DNA of 47,505 bases from Thermodesulfovibrionales bacterium (lineage in GTDB: Bacteria; Nitrospirota; Thermodesulfovibrionia; Thermodesulfovibrionales; JdFR-86), in contig JAUXOF010000008.1 of NCBI GenBank assembly GCA_030682405.1, positions 1 to 47,505 of the forward strand. The letters are read 5' to 3'. Shown here one piece after another: positions 9,701-17,923 of the stretch. How positions within the stretch are numbered: the stretch's first letter is position 1; each line of letters opens with the position of its first letter. The notes beneath the pieces were generated by a model. That model was given only the letters and a program-made list of their open reading frames with translations, was not told the origin of the DNA and did not search any database. The position numbers were made by a program, and so were the translations under genes.

Positions 9701-11199
9701 CATCCGGCAGTTACACATTCACTGTTCGTGTTGATGCAAGCGGCACATCCGCTGTAAAGGCGTTCACAATCAGCATCAACCCCGCCCCTTACATAACAAC
9801 GACAAGCCTTTCTGCAGGCGTGATAGGAGATGTATATAACGACACGCTCACAAACTCCGGCGGCACCAGACCTCTTGTATGGACGATTACCTCCGGCTCG
9901 CTTCCCAACGGCATTAGCTTTGACAACACCACCGGACAACTAACCGGAACGCCGTCGGCCTCCGGCGCTTACAGCTTTACAGCCGCGGTGACGGACGCCA
10001 TAGGCGCAACCGCCTCAAGGGCATTAAGCATCCTGGTTTCGGATGCCCTGAGCATCACAACAGCAGCGCTTGCCGACGGCTCGCTTAACACCTCCTACAG
10101 CATCACACTTGCCGCCTCGGGCGGAAGGGTTCCCTACATCTGGACGATAATAGCCGGTGCTCCGCCTACGGGGCTTACGCTTAACTCCAACACCGGCCTG
10201 ATAAGCGGCACGCCCACGTCCTCCGGCATTTACAATTTTGTTGTAAAAATAACCGATTATAACGGAAAGACTGCGACAAAGACTCTCTCGATAACCATAT
10301 CCGACCTTCAGGTTACATCCACTTCCATGGCTGACGGTTCGCTCGGCGCTATATATAACGCCACGCTTTCAGCAGCAGGCGGCACAAAGCCGTATACGTG
10401 GGTGGTATCCGGCCTTCCCCCAGGCCTGAGCCTCGTTAATCCCGCAACAGGCGCTGTATACGGCACACCCACACTGAGCGGAAGCTTTGATATTTCCGTT
10501 CAGGTTACAGATGCCGCCGGAAGGACAGCCTCAAGAAGCCTCTCCATAAACATATCCGACCTCCAGATAACGATAACTACTCTTCCGGACGGCTCACTGA
10601 ACACCTCTTACAGCACCACACTTACGGCAACCGGCGGAACAAAGCCGTATACATGGTCAATAGTATCGGGAGTTTTGCCTACCGGCCTGTCCCACAATGC
10701 AAACACCGGCCTGATAAGCGGCACGCCTTCTGCCGCAGGCACATATGATTTCATAATAAAGGTTACGGACAACAACAGTAAAACCGCAACCAGACTCCTC
10801 TCAATAACGATAGCCGCAGGCGCCACTACTACTACGACAACCGCAGCGGCCCCGGCAAGCGAAAGCGGGCCCTGCTTCATAGCCACTGCCGCATACGGAA
10901 GCTACTTAGACCCGCACGTCAAGGTGCTGAGGGACTTCAGGGACAGATACATGCTTACAAACGCACCGGGCAGGGCTATGGTTGCATTCTATTACAGGAC
11001 TTCCCCGCCGATAGCCGACCTTATAGCAAGGCACGACGGCCTGAGGACTGCCGCAAGGCTTGCGCTTACACCGGTGGTCTACGGGGTGAAATACCCGTTC
11101 TTGGGCTTCGGGCTTGTGTTCCTTGCAGCCGGGCTGTTTGGACGCAGATTAAGAGGAAGGAAACAAAGAAGACTCCTTAAACATTGCGGCAAGGCTTGA
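6748..11199 (+). CDS. Giant surface protein: lipoprotein-like start, W-repeat domain, Ig-like repeats, CFI-box C-terminal sorting tail
   Basis: This 1,483-residue exported protein has a signal peptide with Cys24 in FACGS, possibly a lipoprotein although the lipobox is poor. Residues about 60-600 carry at least five repeats of the form YD..N..YL.VW.DAR....DI(Y/F)G, likely a beta-propeller. Two choice-of-anchor/HYDIN-like beta-sandwiches follow (about 610-830), then six putative-Ig (He_PIG type) repeats of ~85-90 residues (about 835-1355), each with a G(L/I)..N..TG.I.G.P motif. After a Thr-rich linker come [10 protein letters not shown] (about 1377), a hydrophobic helix and the tail [10 protein letters not shown]. 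This is the CFI-box C-terminal tail, a presumed sorting signal. It has a good Shine-Dalgarno sequence (GGAGGGG) 41 bp after pilQ and is probably in the pilus operon. The last 51 bp overlap malQ tail to tail. Confidence 0.85.
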   Translation: MKTCLKSLLWVLLIISLAAFTFACGSQDTGLSAQSGADGFGRIEAASKVLANDLPIDTSPDDQSQPDTAYDTKNNLYLTVWSDARNMGIKNGTDIYGVLVSGITNSVSGASFKISNSVGPNSSALQPKVAYDKFNNRYLAVWTDTRTGAGRIYGRFIDGTGTPLNSDFLVSQSTMNTTEAANSTIGIEPPDALIYIDNGANYIPGIWNSITVSTAKKIYASEQSPSVAFNDITGKFMVAWLDSTNRDSTYFYNRADVSSKVCSQDFGNDNLNDFNPLFVPPIKEDTTGDKNIFYFSYPSPTVADSGMVNYRDVDFANATDGADADLDGSPVDSAIDYYSRVTYIEPLSESEACSSTSESLTVSAKMRVMNSESYPVITYNPIDGAPYLIWSGRSSVVTMSKTWSRSFDKTLWVWSPWGVTTATYTTTDSDSIQKIYVRINAFNVCTDFAVSSGTPSHSPTAAFDIYKKRLLVSWETQATVTGKDIYGQLIDLENYQPYGSQIVVSKEQYDQTAPKAAYDSVNQRYLVVWEDARNTEVNVSNMDIFGQFIDPQGQLSGGNFTVTVNSSNQIAPAVAFGDNDVRRFLIAWKDGRQDQNADIFGQLWEYSVAPQLLITDSGGTPLYNQAMDFGGVKVPQAQTNSFKIYNKGNAPLTIASITTTTSATVNVSSITDITKPFNITTPIPVTINPGTYYEMSVHFSPPVTGSYNGNITIDSNGGKTNIYFSGVGISPDLRVTVPPLLSNMTAITGIGADAAFTVGNTGNADLSITSITVDSPFSMPGTPSAFTLTPGASRQITLRFAPQTTGTYSKYVTIVSDDLDAPIKSFLVKGQGVDVLSITTASLPDALISNAYGYTLSASGGKSPFTWTASGLPTGLLINATTGEIYGAPSTADTYTLTVTVTDSSAPQIVSKDLTLIVSSAPISITTSTFPEWTVNQPGFSNTIAAVGGAAPYAWSVTTGLLPPGLTLNTSSTAFTTTITGTPTSSGSYTFTVRVDASGTSAVKAFTISINPAPYITTTSLSAGVIGDVYNDTLTNSGGTRPLVWTITSGSLPNGISFDNTTGQLTGTPSASGAYSFTAAVTDAIGATASRALSILVSDALSITTAALADGSLNTSYSITLAASGGRVPYIWTIIAGAPPTGLTLNSNTGLISGTPTSSGIYNFVVKITDYNGKTATKTLSITISDLQVTSTSMADGSLGAIYNATLSAAGGTKPYTWVVSGLPPGLSLVNPATGAVYGTPTLSGSFDISVQVTDAAGRTASRSLSINISDLQITITTLPDGSLNTSYSTTLTATGGTKPYTWSIVSGVLPTGLSHNANTGLISGTPSAAGTYDFIIKVTDNNSKTATRLLSITIAAGATTTTTTAAAPASESGPCFIATAAYGSYLDPHVKVLRDFRDRYMLTNAPGRAMVAFYYRTSPPIADLIARHDGLRTAARLALTPVVYGVKYPFLGFGLVFLAAGLFGRRLRGRKQRRLLKHCGKA

Positions 11200-13320
11200 G
11201 AGCCTGTCGTCGTTTAAAATTTCATTGACCTCAAGCGGGAGTCTTCTGGACCAGTTCGGCGCATCCACGGTGCCGGGCATGTTCGGCTGCTCCATAACCC
11301 CAAGCATGTCGTCAAGGCTTACTGCCACAAGCGCCGAAGGCGTGGCCGCAAGAAACCCGTAGACGGCAAGGCACATCTCCGGCGTCATTTCAGGGACGGA
11401 CTCAACATCCCGAGGGAAGCCCTCAGGCAAAAACCCGCTGAGGGCATCGAGCATAAGCGCCCTGTCCGCATTTCTCTCTTCCGCATCCCTTTGCCTGAAC
11501 CCCTCTCCGGAATAAAGCCCAAGGGCATCCTTTAACTCTATGTCCCTGCCGGCCCAGTAGCCGTAAAGCGTGGGCAGGTCGTGGGTGGTGACGGCAGAGA
11601 GCGAAAGCTCAGGGTAGTCACCGGGCGCAATGAAATCCCTTTGAGGCCAGTTGCGCTCAAAATAAAAGAGCCTGTAGGAGAGCATGCGGAACCTCCTTAG
11701 GGCCTCTCGTGCCTCATCGGTTATGGTGCCTAAGTCCTCGGCTACGATTATAGCCCTCTGCCTTACGCTCTCAAGAGCGATTATCCTTAAAATGTCCTCA
11801 TGGGGATATGCAACATATGCCCCGTCTTGGGGCTTCATGCCCTCCGGTATCCAGAAGAGCCTGAAAAGCCCCAGTGCATGGTCAATCCTCAGGGCGCGGG
11901 AACGGCTCAGGTTCTTCCTTATGGTCTGAATGAGAGGCTCATAGCCTGCCTCCATGAGCTTCTCTGGTATGGGGGCCATGACCCCCCAGTCCTGCCCGTT
12001 GGGGTTAAACGCATCAGGTGGAGCGCCCACTCCCGCATCCGGCGCAAAGGCCCCGGGAAATGTCCATGCCTCAGAGCCGCCTTTTATCGTGCCCACGGCA
12101 AGGTCCTGATAAATCCCCACGGCCATGCCCTCTTCGGAGGCGATGCCCGATGCCTCCCTAAGCCCGTTGTCTATAAGCCACTGGACATACATGTAATAGA
12201 GAACCTCTTCCCAGTGTCTTTGCTTAAACTTAAGGGTATCCGGGCTTAAAGGGGACCGGAAGCCCTTAGGCCACTGCCTGAAGTCGTATGTCCCGGAGTG
12301 CTTTTTTGCTATGGCCATGAAAAGCGCAAACGACTCAAGGGGGCTGCCTTCTTCAGTAATATATTCTTTGAATTCAAGCCCTCTTTGCGTGCCGGTTTCA
12401 TAGTGGTTCTTATAGAAAGCGGAAAAACAGGCACTGAGGGCCTTCTCCTTAACCGAGGCAACGGCCTCATAGTCCACGAGACTGCCTTTACGAATGGCCG
12501 CAAGTTCGCGGGCAAGCTTCTTAGACCTGCTCATTGCCGTCTCCTTAAACTCGGGGACGCCTTCTATGTCTATATATATGAAATTGCCATAGAGCCTGCT
12601 TATCGGAGAGTAGGGGCTTATCCCGTACGGCCTCTTGTTCGGGATGGCATGCAGGGGATTAATCCCGGCAAAACCGCCGCCCATGCCTGCTATGCCCTTG
12701 ACCAAAGTAGAGAGGTCCGTAAGGTCCCCTATGCCCCAGTTGTTTTTTGAGCGGACGGCATAGAGGTTCACCGTAACCCCCCATGTGCGGAAGCCGCCGG
12801 GGGGGACATAGCACGCATCAGGGGCGATTATGAGCCTCATCCTGCCGCTGTGCTCGGCGTGGGGAGTCTTGCACCTTACATCCAGACGGTAATAGCCTAT
12901 ATCCCATTGCCCCTCAAGAGATATGTCCGCACGGACATATCTGAGTCCACTTATAAGATTAGTATCCGAGGGACTTACGCCTTTTAGAGAGCCTTGCTTC
13001 ATGCCGCCCTCTTCGTCCTCCAAAGACCATGTAACTGAGACCTCTTTTTCGCGGCCCTCCTCAAGCTGAAAATAGAGCGGGATGACCACGGAAGGGGAGT
13101 TGACCGAGACCACTGTCACAGGCCTGATAAACCTGCCCCACGGCCTTGACCTCATCTCATCGAGGCCGGACTCTGAAATTTCAACGCCCATTGCGCGAAG
13201 GATGGCGGCCTTTGTCTCCAAAGACGAGGCATGCCTTTTGCCCCATATGTCGTAATACTCCGGTATTATGCCTGAAAGCTCCGACAGGGCGTCTATGAGC
13301 TCGGGCCGTAAGTCCGTCAA
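11149..13320 (-). CDS. malQ: 4-alpha-glucanotransferase (amylomaltase, GH77)
   Basis: MalQ transfers maltodextrin segments between alpha-1,4-glucans in glycogen and maltodextrin metabolism. The product (about 723 residues) has an N-terminal beta-sandwich extension (about 1-170) and a GH77 barrel. The nucleophile aspartate is in [10 protein letters not shown], the acid/base glutamate in [10 protein letters not shown] and the third carboxylate in TTHDLPTL. I chose the TTG at 13320. It has AAGGA 7 bp upstream and overlaps the glgC stop as TTGA (13317-13320). A start at 13392 would add 24 unrelated residues inside glgC. The 3' end overlaps the surface-protein gene by 51 bp on the other strand. 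Confidence 0.94.
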   Translation of the reverse strand: MTDLRPELIDALSELSGIIPEYYDIWGKRHASSLETKAAILRAMGVEISESGLDEMRSRPWGRFIRPVTVVSVNSPSVVIPLYFQLEEGREKEVSVTWSLEDEEGGMKQGSLKGVSPSDTNLISGLRYVRADISLEGQWDIGYYRLDVRCKTPHAEHSGRMRLIIAPDACYVPPGGFRTWGVTVNLYAVRSKNNWGIGDLTDLSTLVKGIAGMGGGFAGINPLHAIPNKRPYGISPYSPISRLYGNFIYIDIEGVPEFKETAMSRSKKLARELAAIRKGSLVDYEAVASVKEKALSACFSAFYKNHYETGTQRGLEFKEYITEEGSPLESFALFMAIAKKHSGTYDFRQWPKGFRSPLSPDTLKFKQRHWEEVLYYMYVQWLIDNGLREASGIASEEGMAVGIYQDLAVGTIKGGSEAWTFPGAFAPDAGVGAPPDAFNPNGQDWGVMAPIPEKLMEAGYEPLIQTIRKNLSRSRALRIDHALGLFRLFWIPEGMKPQDGAYVAYPHEDILRIIALESVRQRAIIVAEDLGTITDEAREALRRFRMLSYRLFYFERNWPQRDFIAPGDYPELSLSAVTTHDLPTLYGYWAGRDIELKDALGLYSGEGFRQRDAEERNADRALMLDALSGFLPEGFPRDVESVPEMTPEMCLAVYGFLAATPSALVAVSLDDMLGVMEQPNMPGTVDAPNWSRRLPLEVNEILNDDRLSSLAAMFKESSLFPSS

Positions 13321-14543
13321 AAAGATTCCTTGGCCCTCATCTTTCTTCCGCCTCTGGGAAGTATGGCTATGCCTGAGGCGTCTATGTGGCACCTGAAGCG
13401 GTCGCGGGCAGGGTCAAACCCTATCTCCTCGCCCTCCCCTATAATGTTGAGCTTGTCTATTATGACCCTTTTTAGCCTGCAGTTTTTCTTAAGCACCACG
13501 CCGTCCATCACGATAGAGTCCTCTATGCTCACGCCGTCCTCCACGACCACGTTCGGCCTGATTACGGAGTTTCTGATTTTGGCCCTGTGTATGACGCACC
13601 CCTCGGCAACCATGCTGTTTTTTATGTCACCCCTCAGTATTTTTGCCGAAGGCCCCCCGTAACTCCCCGAAAGTATGGGCCACTGCCTGTTGTTGAGCTC
13701 AAAGACAGGCTCTGCGCCGAGCATGTCCATGTGGGCGCGGAAGAACGCATCTATGGTGCCCACGTCGCGCCAGTATCCTGCTTCCTCGTAGGGCATGACC
13801 CCGGGGACGATGTTAGTGGCAAAATCATAGGCAAAGAGCTTTCCGGTGTCAACGAGCCCGGGCAGGATATGGGCGCCGAAATCGTGCTGCTTTTTCCCCT
13901 GAGCGCGGGCGAGCGCGTTCACGAGCACACCCTTGGAAAATATGTAATTGCCCATGGAGACATACGCCCGCTTGGGGTTCGTAGGCATCGGGGAAGGCCT
14001 CTTCGGCTTTTCCTGAAACTCTATAATCCTGTTTTCGCCGTCTATGGCTATAACCCCGAATGCCGACGCCTCCTTAAGGGGCACAGGACGCGCGGCAATA
14101 GTGACGTCTGCCTTGCGCTCGATATGGAAGTCTATCATCTGCCGGATGTCCATCCTGTAGATGTGGTCCGCTCCGAAAACTATGACCAGCTCGGGGTCCT
14201 GCTGCAGTATGAGGTTTACGTTCTGCAGCACGGCATCAGCAGTCCCCTGAAACCACTCAGGCCCCATGCGCATTTGGGGCGGCACAAGGGCGATGAAATG
14301 GTCTTTTACCAGGGGGGGCAGCACCCAGTTCTGCCTGACGTGCTCTATGAGGGACTGGGATTTATACTGCACAAGCAGGTATATGGAATATATGTGGGAA
14401 TTGACGAGGTTGCTCAGGACGAAGTCCACTATCCTGTATCTGCCGCCGAACGGCACCGAGGGTTTTGAACGCATAGTGGTAAGAGGAAAGAGCCTCTCGC
14501 CCTTGCCGCCCGCGAGCACAAATGCAAGCACCTTAGGATGCAT
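13317..14543 (-). CDS. glgC: Glucose-1-phosphate adenylyltransferase
   Basis: GlgC makes ADP-glucose from glucose-1-phosphate and ATP, the committed step of bacterial glycogen synthesis. The 408-residue protein has the nucleotide-binding start VLAGGKGERLFPLT (residues 8-21), KPSVPFGGRYRIVDF, GTADAVLQN for substrate binding, and a C-terminal left-handed beta-helix with hexapeptide-like repeats (about 300-395). It is the first gene of a two-gene operon with malQ and overlaps it by 4 bp. No Shine-Dalgarno sequence precedes the ATG. A TATAAT lies 9 bp upstream, so the message may start at or next to the start codon. Confidence 0.96.
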   Translation of the reverse strand: MHPKVLAFVLAGGKGERLFPLTTMRSKPSVPFGGRYRIVDFVLSNLVNSHIYSIYLLVQYKSQSLIEHVRQNWVLPPLVKDHFIALVPPQMRMGPEWFQGTADAVLQNVNLILQQDPELVIVFGADHIYRMDIRQMIDFHIERKADVTIAARPVPLKEASAFGVIAIDGENRIIEFQEKPKRPSPMPTNPKRAYVSMGNYIFSKGVLVNALARAQGKKQHDFGAHILPGLVDTGKLFAYDFATNIVPGVMPYEEAGYWRDVGTIDAFFRAHMDMLGAEPVFELNNRQWPILSGSYGGPSAKILRGDIKNSMVAEGCVIHRAKIRNSVIRPNVVVEDGVSIEDSIVMDGVVLKKNCRLKRVIIDKLNIIGEGEEIGFDPARDRFRCHIDASGIAILPRGGRKMRAKESF

Positions 14544-14551
14544 CGTTATGA

Positions 14552-14580
14552 ATTATAAACCATACGGAGTAAAAATTCAT
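14552..14580 (-). promoter_or_regulatory. Candidate promoter of glgC-malQ
   Basis: On the minus strand a perfect -10 box TATAAT occupies 14557-14552. Nothing better than a weak -35 (ATGAAT around 14580-14575) is seen. The predicted transcription start at about 14544-14546 is one or two bases from the glgC ATG at 14543, giving an almost leaderless message. Confidence 0.4.
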
Positions 14581-14596
14581 TATTTCGGTTCTCCAT

Positions 14597-15979
14597 CTAT
14601 TCGGAGCTACGAATGCCTTGCAATAAAGTAATTGAATATCTCTCATGTTGAATCGGATGTATCTTGGGAAATTTAGAATAAAGCCATCCCTTATAAATTT
14701 CTCGACCATTCTCAATTACTACAACTCTGATTGCAGGATTATTTGGTTCATTCGATGCAGAAGTAATTGTAGCACCATTTATAGAGAAATCCGGGAGAAA
14801 GTCACCAAGCATAATCTGCAAAGCAGTATCGCCATTTCCTATTAAGTAGTCGCTATGCAACTTTACGGCCACATGTTTTTCGCTTTGTTCAAATTTATCC
14901 TGCAATAAAAGAATTGCGCCTGTCCACGTTTTTTTAACTTCATCCGACATCTGGACAGTAACTTGGAGAGGGTTTTTCGGCATCTTCCTGCCGAACATGT
15001 CGTTGTATATTTTATCTGCTACTGCGCTTCTTTCCTCAGCAGTCGTGCTTCTGTAAACAGTTGGGGCTGGCGGGGTCTCAAGGTCGTCATTTGTATCTGG
15101 CGGGAACATGTCGTTGTATATTCTATCTGCTTCTTGCTCGTATATGTCGGGCATTATGGCGTCCCTTTTAGAAATAGGTTTTTGTTGATTTTCTTTTGGC
15201 ATATTCATCCTATCGCTGTACCCTTCAAAAACAGCAATGCAAATAATGCAAATATAGAGAATTATTACTGCGCTTACTCTAATGCCACCGATATGAGAAT
15301 GAGTAACGGTAAAATTAAACCTTTTATCCCATGCCGTTTTGCCATGTCTTTTAAGCTTTATATATGCTACCAACTGAGGGATAATTGGTATCGGCAAGCC
15401 CGCTACCAATCCGGCAAAATATATATAAATGCCTCTTTTTAGTGCTTCTGTAAAAGATAAGTCCCTACCGCGTTCATTGAATATTTTTATCCTTAAAATT
15501 GCTTTTGCAGGCGTATTCCCGAAAATTGAAATTACGAACGCCTCAACAACAAACACGAAAGGGAGTATTAATAAAGAAAAAACGTCCTCGCCGTATTTTC
15601 TTCCTAAAATATCTCCAGACCACTTTGGGAATACGAGGACGAATATAAGGCCGGTTAACAATCCCAATATAATTAAATCCAACAGTCTTGCCCAAAACCG
15701 CACCCACGGACGCGGAGGACTGTTTTTTAGCGGAGGATTGTTTTTTATTTGTTGGATGTACCAAGGGTGTTCAGTCGGCGCTTCGGGAGGCAAAGAATCA
15801 GACTCATCGGTTTGTTTATTAAAAATGCCTCGATATTCCGATGATTCACTCTCCGCCTTGTTAACTTTTAAAAAAGAACCCTCATCCAAATGACCGCCGC
15901 AAGTGGGACATAACAACATGCCGCCGGCAATGCCCTCAAAAACTGAGCCGCATTCAATGCATTTATAGTTCCGCATCAT
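14597..15979 (-). CDS. Zinc-ribbon RDD-family membrane protein with C-terminal soluble domain
   Basis: The product has an N-terminal zinc ribbon (YKCIECGS ... LCPTCGGHL, residues 5-30) and an acidic Pro-rich linker. An RDD domain follows with about three membrane helices, starting WVRFWARLLDLIILGL and including FGNTPAKAILRIKI. One more transmembrane segment (VSAVIILYICIICIAVF) precedes a C-terminal ~200-residue part of unknown function. Two copies of an A.(R/K)IYNDMF motif are 37 residues apart in that part. I start at the ATG at 15979 (tandem ATGATG), overlapping the AbiGi-like gene by 17 bp. The 16021 start would lie deep within that gene. Base composition is lower in GC than the neighbours. 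Function is unknown; the gene pair suggests it works with the AbiGi protein. Confidence 0.75.
   Translation of the reverse strand: MMRNYKCIECGSVFEGIAGGMLLCPTCGGHLDEGSFLKVNKAESESSEYRGIFNKQTDESDSLPPEAPTEHPWYIQQIKNNPPLKNSPPRPWVRFWARLLDLIILGLLTGLIFVLVFPKWSGDILGRKYGEDVFSLLILPFVFVVEAFVISIFGNTPAKAILRIKIFNERGRDLSFTEALKRGIYIYFAGLVAGLPIPIIPQLVAYIKLKRHGKTAWDKRFNFTVTHSHIGGIRVSAVIILYICIICIAVFEGYSDRMNMPKENQQKPISKRDAIMPDIYEQEADRIYNDMFPPDTNDDLETPPAPTVYRSTTAEERSAVADKIYNDMFGRKMPKNPLQVTVQMSDEVKKTWTGAILLLQDKFEQSEKHVAVKLHSDYLIGNGDTALQIMLGDFLPDFSINGATITSASNEPNNPAIRVVVIENGREIYKGWLYSKFPKIHPIQHERYSITLLQGIRSSE
14993..15131 (-). repeat. Intragenic direct repeat encoding the IYNDMF motif
   Basis: A 28-bp segment at 14993-15020 recurs at 15104-15131 with one mismatch (period 111 bp). 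Both lie in frame in the RDD-protein gene and encode A-D-(R/K)-IYNDMF. The bases are more alike than needed for the protein motif, so this is a recent or converted duplication. Confidence 0.8.
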
Positions 15980-16700
15980 CTGCCGCCATAATATCTTCGT
16001 AACAAAACACGGGGAATTCATGGGGATTATCTATTTTATCTCTCCAATTTCGCGGCGCTACAAGAAAAGCGACATTATCTTTGTCAAACCCAAAGAATTT
16101 TTCTTTCCCGTCCGTTTCTAAGCGGCCACTATAAGGAGGGTAACCTTCTTGTCTGGCTTGCCATTTAGGATTCGGCCGATTTAATTTTTCTGCGGGGATG
16201 AGCGTTTGCTCACCAAGTCGCCATTCCCGTTCGTAATAAAAAGTATCCTCTCCATCTGCGCGGCCCTCGGAAAACTGCTTAATAAAATAGAAGTGACGGT
16301 GCAGGGCTTGATATAATTTCACATCTATCGTCGCTTGTCCGACTTGCTCTTTTTGAAGAAATTTAAAAATCACATTTAGATCGCCCTTACAGGGATGGCT
16401 GGCATAGAATACAGGCTGTGCGCCAACGTTCATTAATTTTAATTTATGGAAGGCAACACCGAATTTTCCATAGTGCCTGCAATGTTTGACTGAATGACCC
16501 AGCGGCACATCAGTGAAACATACCATTTTCTCGTGAATTTCGTGATAGAGGTCAAAAATATGTAATCGGTTATAGGAGAGCAGAAGCCTGCAAGAAGAAG
16601 CGATTTTCGATAGGGTATCTGCGCCCTCCTCCTCGCCACCTTTTCCCGTCCAGTGGATGAGATGCTTGCTGATGTACCCATTATCTTGAGAGACAGTCAT
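15963..16700 (-). CDS. AbiGi-family abortive-infection protein
   Basis: The 245-residue protein matches my knowledge of the AbiGi family (first component of the lactococcal AbiG phage abortive-infection system, described as an antitoxin). The pattern includes HLIHWTGKG near the start, MVCFTDVPLGHSVKHC, then HYGKFGVAF, GAQPVFYASH and a YEREWRLG block at about residue 168. These residues fit an ADP-ribosyltransferase-like or DUF2971-like core, so a role in modifying or sensing nucleotides is possible but unproven. It has its own strong promoter and overlaps the zinc-ribbon/RDD membrane-protein gene downstream, forming a two-gene unit of lower GC than the flanks. The usual AbiGii partner is absent. 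Confidence 0.75.
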   Translation of the reverse strand: MTVSQDNGYISKHLIHWTGKGGEEEGADTLSKIASSCRLLLSYNRLHIFDLYHEIHEKMVCFTDVPLGHSVKHCRHYGKFGVAFHKLKLMNVGAQPVFYASHPCKGDLNVIFKFLQKEQVGQATIDVKLYQALHRHFYFIKQFSEGRADGEDTFYYEREWRLGEQTLIPAEKLNRPNPKWQARQEGYPPYSGRLETDGKEKFFGFDKDNVAFLVAPRNWRDKIDNPHEFPVFCYEDIMAADDAEL

Positions 16701-16717
16701 TTGTTACCACTGCCGTT

Positions 16718-16746
16718 ATATTAAGCAGCCACATCTTTCCTGTCAA
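16718..16746 (-). promoter_or_regulatory. Strong promoter of the AbiGi/RDD operon
   Basis: On the minus strand TTGACA (16746-16741) and TAATAT (16723-16718) are separated by exactly 17 bp. The start of transcription would be near 16711, leaving a leader of about 10 nt before the ATG at 16700. Confidence 0.65.
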
Positions 16747-16795
16747 TATGTTTTTGAAATTGATTTTACCCAATCTTTGGTGTCTACTTTTCCAG

Positions 16796-17863
16796 TTACC
16801 TCAGCAGGGCGACGGCCTTTAAAAACCTCTTCATGTCAAACCCCTCGCCGATAATCTCCTTTGCCCTTGCCGCCTTGCCCTTGCCGCTTATCCCGGATTT
16901 TCCCACAAAGGCTTCTATCCTGCTGATGGCGCCGAAGGTATCATCAGCCACGGATATCAGGGGTATGCCCTTGGACTCGGCCCTGCCTATGACCACATCG
17001 TTGGTGTACAGTCCTCCTGTGAGGATTATGCACTTTGTTGAGGTCTCCATCGCGGCAAGCTGTATGTCCGAGCGGTGCGCACCGGTGATTACTGCCTTGT
17101 TCGGGGTTTTCCTGAAATAATTGAGCGCGCTGTCCACATCCATCGCGCCTATCGAGAAGTTCTCGACGAACTCATCGAGCCTGCCGGCAGAGCAGAGCAC
17201 CTTGCCCCCGAGAACCTCGTTAAGCTGCCTCACCGTTACAGACTCAAGCAGGCTGTCCTTCTTAAGCACGCCGAATATCTTAACCCCTTTTTTCTCCGCA
17301 AACGGCTTAACGCCGTCGCGCACCTGCTCATGCAGGCCTGCGGGGACTTTGTTTATGACCGCACCTGCAAAGTTCTTCCCTATGAGCCTCATGCCCCCGA
17401 AGAGCGAATCAGAAGAGACGTCGCCGCTCCACGGCTCTATCATAAGGACGCGGGCCTTCATCGCCGGTATGAGGTCAAGCGCGCCGATGTTCAGCGCCGA
17501 ACCTTCAAAGAGGTCTCCAGCCCCTTCTATGATAACGAAGTCCTTGTTTTTACTTGCGGCCCTGAATGCCTCCATCACCTGTTTTTTTGCCTCCAGTATC
17601 TTGCCCTCAAGCATCAGGCTTTGGGTCTCATAACTCAGGACAAGGGGGGAAATGACATTAAGGGGGTCTGTCAGGGAAAGCGCCTCCTTCATGAACACGG
17701 CATCGGCATCGAAAACCTTCCTACCCTTCTTTATGGGCATCCTGCCTATGGGCTTCATATAGCCGACCTTATAGCCCTCTGCCATCAGCATGAGGCCGAG
17801 GCCCAAACTCATAAAAGTCTTGCCCGCATACCCCCTGTTTGACGCTATGAATACCGGAATCAT
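16796..17863 (-). CDS. Phosphotransacetylase-family P-loop protein with DRTGG domain
   Basis: The 355-residue protein has an N-terminal dethiobiotin-synthetase-like P-loop ATPase domain (FIASNRGYAGKTFMSLGLG at residues 5-23, DFVIIEGAGD near 110) and a C-terminal DRTGG-like domain (about 215-320, ending LISVADDTFGAISRIEAF). This is the N-terminal architecture of large phosphotransacetylases without the catalytic Pta domain, so acetyl transfer is not expected. It lies 60 bp downstream of the ADP-forming acetate-CoA ligase, with a GGGGAGG Shine-Dalgarno sequence 4 bp before the ATG. A regulatory or sensing role in acetyl-CoA/acetate metabolism is inferred from that neighbour. Confidence 0.85.
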   Translation of the reverse strand: MIPVFIASNRGYAGKTFMSLGLGLMLMAEGYKVGYMKPIGRMPIKKGRKVFDADAVFMKEALSLTDPLNVISPLVLSYETQSLMLEGKILEAKKQVMEAFRAASKNKDFVIIEGAGDLFEGSALNIGALDLIPAMKARVLMIEPWSGDVSSDSLFGGMRLIGKNFAGAVINKVPAGLHEQVRDGVKPFAEKKGVKIFGVLKKDSLLESVTVRQLNEVLGGKVLCSAGRLDEFVENFSIGAMDVDSALNYFRKTPNKAVITGAHRSDIQLAAMETSTKCIILTGGLYTNDVVIGRAESKGIPLISVADDTFGAISRIEAFVGKSGISGKGKAARAKEIIGEGFDMKRFLKAVALLR

Positions 17864-17874
17864 AATTCCTCCCC

Positions 17875-17901
17875 GGGGCTATTTCGCCCCCTTTTATTTT
17901 T
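17875..17901 (+). terminator. Hairpin with T-tract between acetate-CoA ligase and P-loop gene
   Basis: GGGGC (17875-17879) pairs with GCCCC (17886-17890) around a 6-base loop and is followed by CTTTTATTTTT, the form of an intrinsic terminator on the plus strand. No plus-strand gene ends here, so it could block antisense transcription. On the minus strand the same hairpin sits directly before the GGGGAGG ribosome site of the gene starting at 17863 and might affect its translation. Confidence 0.4.
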
Positions 17902-17923
17902 AAAATTCACCTGCTCAAAGCCC

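Noticed and set aside
13321-13392. malQ start at 13392
   Set aside because: It would overlap glgC by 76 bp. The TTG at 13320 has a ribosome site and a coupled TTGA junction.
13587-14468. 293-residue open frame opposite glgC
   Set aside because: It is an antisense shadow of a well-conserved enzyme gene, without a ribosome site or recognisable domains.
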